Assembly: GCF_001695835.1 (NCBI RefSeq)
Contig: NZ_MBSO01000021.1
Coordinates: 22,777-86,776 of the forward strand
Reading direction: 5' to 3'
Source: Ensifer sp. LC11
Lineage (GTDB): Bacteria; Pseudomonadota; Alphaproteobacteria; Rhizobiales; Rhizobiaceae
Length of the DNA stretch: 64,000 nt
The notes below the pieces were generated by a model. The model ran no database searches. It saw nothing but the letters and a program-made list of their open reading frames with translations, and was not told the DNA's origin. Shown in pieces: positions 60,244-64,000 of the stretch (the first letter of the stretch is position 1; every line of letters starts with the position of its first letter). The translations under genes were made by a program, and so were the position numbers.

Positions 60244-63200
60244 ACATTCCGCGTTTTTTCGTCGACCGCCCGATCTTTGCGGTCGTTCTCTCCGTATTGA
60301 TGCTGATCGGCGGTGGCCTGACTTTGCTGGAGCTGCCGCTCAGCGAATATCCCCAGGTGACCCCGCCAACGGTGCAGGTCACGGCAAGCTATCCGGGCGC
60401 CAGTCCCGAGGTGATCGCCGAAACGGTTGCCGCTCCGCTGGAACAGGTGATCAACGGCGTCGAAAACATGCTCTACATGAGCTCGCAAGCCGCGACCGAT
60501 GGACGTATGACGCTGACGGTGACCTTTCAGCAGGGCACCGATCCCGACATGGCACAGATCCAGGTGCAGAACCGCGTCTCTCGCGCGCTTCCTCGTCTGC
60601 CGCAAGAGGTTCAGCGCATCGGCGTCGTGACGCAGAAGACCTCGCCCGACATTCTGATGGTCGTGCATCTCGTCTCGCCTGACGAACGCTATGATCCTCT
60701 CTATCTGTCGAACTTCGCCACGCTGCAGGTCCGCGACCAGCTTGCGCGCCTGTCGGGCGTGGGCGACGTGCTCGTCTGGGGTGCGGGCGAATACTCGATG
60801 CGGGTCTGGCTCGACCCGGCCAAGGTCGCCGCGCGTGGATTGACCGCCTCCGATGTGGTGGCGGCAATCCAGGAGCAGAACGCCCAGGTGGCCGCCGGCT
60901 CGTTAGGCCAGCAGCCGGATGCCTCGGCAGCGCTGCAGGTCACGGTCAACACCCTCGGCAGGCTCTCCAACGAGGAGCAGTTCGGCGAGATCGTCGTCAA
61001 GACGGGCGCCGACGGCCAGGTCACCCGGCTGCGGGACATCGCCCGCATCGAACTGGGGGCGGACGCTTACGCGCTGCGCAGTCTTCTTGACGGCAAGCCG
61101 GCGCTGGCGCTGCAGGTCATCCAGAGCCCCGGCGCCAACGCGCTCGACGTGGCAAGCGCTATTCGCGGCACCATGGAAGAACTACAGAAAGGTTTTCCAG
61201 AGGGTATCGAGTATCGCATCGCCTACGATCCCACCGTCTTCGTGAAGGCCTCGCTGGAGGCCGTGGTGATGACGCTGCTCGAAGCCATCGTTCTGGTCGT
61301 GATCGTGGTCGTACTCTTCCTTCAGACCTGGCGCGCCTCGATCATCCCTCTGGTTGCCGTGCCGATATCGTTGGTCGGCACGTTCGCGCTCATGTACATG
61401 TTCGGCTTCTCGCTGAACACGCTGTCGCTGTTCGGCCTCGTGCTCTCGATCGGGATCGTGGTCGACGACGCCATCGTGGTCGTCGAAAACGTCGAGCGTC
61501 ACATCGCGCTTGGCGAGACGCCGAAGGAAGCGGCCCGCAAGGCCATGGACGAAGTGACGGGGCCGATCATCGCCATCACGTCCGTGCTCTCGGCTGTGTT
61601 CATCCCTTCAGCATTCCTCTCCGGCCTGCAAGGTGAGTTCTATCGCCAATTCGCCCTCACGATCGCGATCTCGACCATCCTTTCGGCTGTCAACTCTCTG
61701 ACGCTTTCCCCCGCGCTTGCAGGCGTGTTGCTGAAGCCGCACCTTGGCGAGGTCAAACGTGATCTCCTGACCCGGGTGATCGACGGCCTGTTCGGCTGGT
61801 TTTTTCGGCGCTTTAACCGGTTCTTCGAGCGTGCGTCGAATGCCTATGTCTGGTCGCTGCGCCGTGCCTTGAGGCTGAGCGCGCTCGTCCTGCTTGTCTA
61901 TGCCGGCCTCGTCGGCATGACATGGCTGGGCTTCCAGACCGTGCCGAGCGGATTTGTCCCAGCTCAGGACAAATACTACCTGGTCGGCATCGCCCAGTTG
62001 CCGACCGGAGCCTCGCTCGACCGCACAGAGGCGGTCGTCAAGACGATGTCGCAGATCGCACTTGCCGAACCGGGCGTCGAAAGCGTCGTCGCTTTCCCGG
62101 GCCTTTCCGTGAACGGCATGGTCAACGTTCCCAACGCCGCCGTCATATTCACCATGCTGAAGCCCTTCGACGAGCGAAAGGATCCTTCCTTGTCCGCGTT
62201 CGCGATCGCCGGTCGCCTGATGGGCAAGTTCAGCCAGATACCGGACGGTTTCGCCGGCATCTTCCCGCCGCCACCCGTTCCGGGCCTCGGCACGACGGGC
62301 GGGTTCAAGATCCAGATCGAGGATCGGGCGGGGCTCGGCTTCGAAGCGCTTGCCGAGGCGCAAGGGGCGATCATGGGCAAGGCGATGCAGACGCCGGAGC
62401 TCGCCGGCATGCTCGCAAGCTTTCAGGTGAATGCGCCACAGGTTCAGGTGGACATCGACCGGGTGAAAGCCAAGTCTCAAGGGGTGCCGCTCAATACCAT
62501 CTTCGAAACGTTGCAGGTCAACCTCGGCTCTCTCTACGCAAACGACTTCAACCGCTTCGGCCGGACCTACCGCGTGATCGTCCAGGCGGACGCGCCATTC
62601 CGTATGCAGCCCGAGGACATTGGTCGCCTGAAGGTACGCAACGCGGCGGGTGAAATGATTCCGTTGTCGGCCCTGTTGACGGTCAAGCACAGTTCGGGCC
62701 CGGATCGTGTCATGCATTACAACAGCTTCCCGTCAGCCGACATCAGCGGCAGTGCCGGCCCCGGCTATTCATTTGGGCAGGCGACGGCAGCCATAGAACG
62801 GATCGCATCGGAAACGTTGCCGCCCGGCATGGCCTTCGAATGGACGGAACTCGCCTATCAGGAAAAGCAGGCCGGCAACACCGCGATGTACATCTTCCCG
62901 CTGTCTGTTCTGCTGGCGTTTCTCATTCTCGCTGCACAGTACAACAGCTGGTCACTGCCCTTCGCTGTGTTGCTCATCGCCCCGATGGCGTTGCTTTCCG
63001 CGATCGCAGGCGTCTGGTTTACGGGAGGCGACAACAACATCTTCACGCAGATCGGCTTTGTCGTTCTCGTGGGCCTGGCGGCCAAAAATGCGATCCTGAT
63101 CGTCGAGTTCGCCAGAGCGAAGGAAGACGAAGGCGTCGATCCGGTATCTGCCGTGCTGGAAGCGGCCCGGCTTCGCCTGCGACCGATCCTGATGACCTCA

Positions 63201-63416
63201 CTCGCCTTCATTGCCGGCGTTGTCCCGCTCGTCATCGCGACAGGGGCTGGTGCAGAGATGCGGCATGTTATGGGCATTGCCGTGTTTGCGGGCATGCTTG
63301 GCGTCACGGTGTTCGGCCTTGTGCTGACCCCAGTGTTTTACGTCCTGGTGCGCCGCATGGCGATCGGTCGCGAGGCACGAAGGCACCCCGATCCAGCCCT
63401 AGAGACAGCTGTGTAG
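60240..63416 (+). CDS. RND multidrug efflux pump, HAE1 family
   Basis: A 1058-residue inner-membrane proton-driven pump of the AcrB/MexF family, normal length. It has twelve helices. Helix 4 carries the Asp pair of the proton relay in GIVVDDAIVVVENVERHI, and the second half holds the repeated region VGLAAKNAILIVEFARAKED; the docking/porter segments include QQGTDPDMAQIQVQNRVSRA. Its start overlaps the adaptor stop (ATGA). Probably exports antibiotics, plant phenolics or similar compounds through a TolC-type channel encoded elsewhere. Confidence 0.93.
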   Translation: MNIPRFFVDRPIFAVVLSVLMLIGGGLTLLELPLSEYPQVTPPTVQVTASYPGASPEVIAETVAAPLEQVINGVENMLYMSSQAATDGRMTLTVTFQQGTDPDMAQIQVQNRVSRALPRLPQEVQRIGVVTQKTSPDILMVVHLVSPDERYDPLYLSNFATLQVRDQLARLSGVGDVLVWGAGEYSMRVWLDPAKVAARGLTASDVVAAIQEQNAQVAAGSLGQQPDASAALQVTVNTLGRLSNEEQFGEIVVKTGADGQVTRLRDIARIELGADAYALRSLLDGKPALALQVIQSPGANALDVASAIRGTMEELQKGFPEGIEYRIAYDPTVFVKASLEAVVMTLLEAIVLVVIVVVLFLQTWRASIIPLVAVPISLVGTFALMYMFGFSLNTLSLFGLVLSIGIVVDDAIVVVENVERHIALGETPKEAARKAMDEVTGPIIAITSVLSAVFIPSAFLSGLQGEFYRQFALTIAISTILSAVNSLTLSPALAGVLLKPHLGEVKRDLLTRVIDGLFGWFFRRFNRFFERASNAYVWSLRRALRLSALVLLVYAGLVGMTWLGFQTVPSGFVPAQDKYYLVGIAQLPTGASLDRTEAVVKTMSQIALAEPGVESVVAFPGLSVNGMVNVPNAAVIFTMLKPFDERKDPSLSAFAIAGRLMGKFSQIPDGFAGIFPPPPVPGLGTTGGFKIQIEDRAGLGFEALAEAQGAIMGKAMQTPELAGMLASFQVNAPQVQVDIDRVKAKSQGVPLNTIFETLQVNLGSLYANDFNRFGRTYRVIVQADAPFRMQPEDIGRLKVRNAAGEMIPLSALLTVKHSSGPDRVMHYNSFPSADISGSAGPGYSFGQATAAIERIASETLPPGMAFEWTELAYQEKQAGNTAMYIFPLSVLLAFLILAAQYNSWSLPFAVLLIAPMALLSAIAGVWFTGGDNNIFTQIGFVVLVGLAAKNAILIVEFARAKEDEGVDPVSAVLEAARLRLRPILMTSLAFIAGVVPLVIATGAGAEMRHVMGIAVFAGMLGVTVFGLVLTPVFYVLVRRMAIGREARRHPDPALETAV

Positions 63417-63528
63417 AGCATCCCGCTCTCAAGTGAGTTCACGTGAGGCGGAAAGATGCTCTGGAATCAAAGTGCGAGAGCGTCCTTGGTGCGTTCATAC
63501 GAACGCACGGCGCTCTCGAGTGGCGAGG
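63417..63528. repeat. Rhizobial palindromic intergenic repeat
   Basis: Two adjacent palindromic units after the pump gene. GAGCAT..ATGCTC encloses the CCGCTCTC-type core at about 63417-63464. The second unit has outer arms CGAGAGCG-type/CGCTCTCG and a perfect inner stem GTGCGTTC-ATAC-GAACGCAC at about 63489-63508. Such mosaic palindromes are scattered through rhizobial intergenic DNA. The rest of the gap up to 63901 shows no supported gene. Confidence 0.55.
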
Positions 63529-63901
63529 GAAGGCTACGCCGCTTCTCAATGTCGCGTCTTCGCTGGAGCTTTGGCGCCGGGGCAAAGCAGCCCCGGCGCC
63601 AGGAGGTGGCGGTGAAATTAGCCGCGCTGGGCCGCTTCGGCATCAAAACTTATGGCAATTTAGGAGTGGTGAAGACACGCCCGGGTAGCCAGCGCGATTG
63701 AGTTTGACGCCGCAGGGTTCAACTGCATTGGGCCGTGCGGTAGATAGGTCTTCTGTTCCGGGCTACGCCGGACCCACGCCGAGCATGCGGAGGGAAGAGC
63801 GATCGACAGAGCCTCGGTTCCGGGAAATCCGTCTCCAAGCACCAACCCATCCAAATCGAACTCTTCGCCGGGGCCTATCACGCTCTAGGACGAATCGACA
63901 T

Positions 63902-64000
63902 TCATCGCAGCCAGATCATTGCGGCGAGGAGATAGACGAAGCCTTCGAAGTGGATTGTTCTGCGGTCGTATCGGGTGGCGAAGCGTCGGAAGTGCTTCAT
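63902..64000 (-). mobile_element. IS5-family transposase, C-terminal end (runs off the window)
   Basis: The last 32 codons of a reverse frame read MKHFRRFATRYDRRTIHFEG then FVYLLAAMIWLR and stop at 63902-63904. This is the conserved end (arginine-tyrosine-aspartate helix) of IS5/IS427-type transposases common in Rhizobiaceae. The gene continues past base 64000, so its completeness is unknown. Confidence 0.85.

Noticed and set aside
61608..62717. 369-codon reverse frame inside the RND pump gene
   Set aside because: Antisense shadow of a well-conserved 1058-residue pump.
1..64000. tRNA, rRNA, CRISPR arrays and prophage modules
   Set aside because: I looked for clover-leaf arms, regularly spaced direct repeats and phage structural genes and saw none that I could support by eye.

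Overview
The window reads as a replicon (chromosomal accessory region or megaplasmid) of a GC-rich alphaproteobacterium of the Rhizobiaceae, most likely Sinorhizobium/Ensifer. Support comes from an ExsH-type succinoglycan glycanase of exactly the expected 465 codons, a phosphonoacetate (phnA-phnY) pair, an Aap-type amino-acid ABC transporter, a stachydrine/N-methylproline demethylase homologue, GGAAC-N18/19-TT (RpoE2/EcfG) promoters, a TGA-N9-TCA iron box, and IS5/IS30 remnants. Assignments are from reading translated sequence and motifs only; no database search was run.

Layout. (1) 1-3.1 kb: end of a phosphonoacetate hydrolase gene, phnY, and an OPA-family MFS transporter closed by a strong terminator. 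(2) 3.3-13.5 kb: a one-carbon/amino-acid island. A reverse operon encodes a binding protein, two permeases, an ATPase and a DsdA-type dehydratase. Next to it lie a LysR regulator and a divergent glyA-folD-purU operon. The GlyA protein lacks several residues normally invariant in serine hydroxymethyltransferase and fits alpha-methylserine hydroxymethyltransferase better. (3) 14.1-29.6 kb: a dense general-stress island. It holds an HWE kinase, an SDR, an EcfG-type sigma factor, a response regulator whose C-terminus mimics sigma region 2, CBS, HD and DUF2934 proteins, a type IB topoisomerase, DUF3309, DUF892, CsbD, KGG-like and BON-like proteins, a glutathione-synthase-like ATP-grasp protein and the TIGR02587/TIGR02588 pair. 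Ten GGAAC-N18/19-TT promoters precede these genes in the correct orientation. (4) 29.7-35.2 kb: a partly decayed betaine/N-methylproline catabolic cluster (truncated AraC gene, frameshifted binding protein, frameshifted proC-like gene, TetR regulator, StcD-like demethylase, IS30 remnant). (5) 35.3-43.2 kb: an ABC exporter, a trypsin-like protease fused to a NUC1-type endonuclease behind a perfect palindrome, an RlpA-like lipoprotein, and exsH. (6) 43.2-48.8 kb: a FecCD permease relic and a UgpBAEC-like CUT1 sugar/glycerophosphate importer with a TIM-barrel isomerase. (7) 49.4-54.2 kb: a siderophore locus made of a TonB receptor, a binding protein and an MFS transporter. (8) 54.7-64 kb: Kup, a KdpD fragment, a ferredoxin reductase, an RND efflux pair, a rhizobial palindromic repeat, and an IS5-family transposase end.

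How it works together. The left third imports and breaks down unusual small molecules (phosphonates; probably alpha-methylserine and D-serine with one-carbon units released as formate). The middle is a regulon gathered in one place with its own sigma factor, a kinase of the class that feeds PhyR-type regulators, and a receiver protein carrying a sigma mimic. The right third is nutrient scavenging (iron, glycerophosphate or sugar, potassium) and efflux. Gene fragments and frameshifts around 30-32, 39.5, 43.4 and 56.8 kb show that the region is mosaic and still being remodelled.
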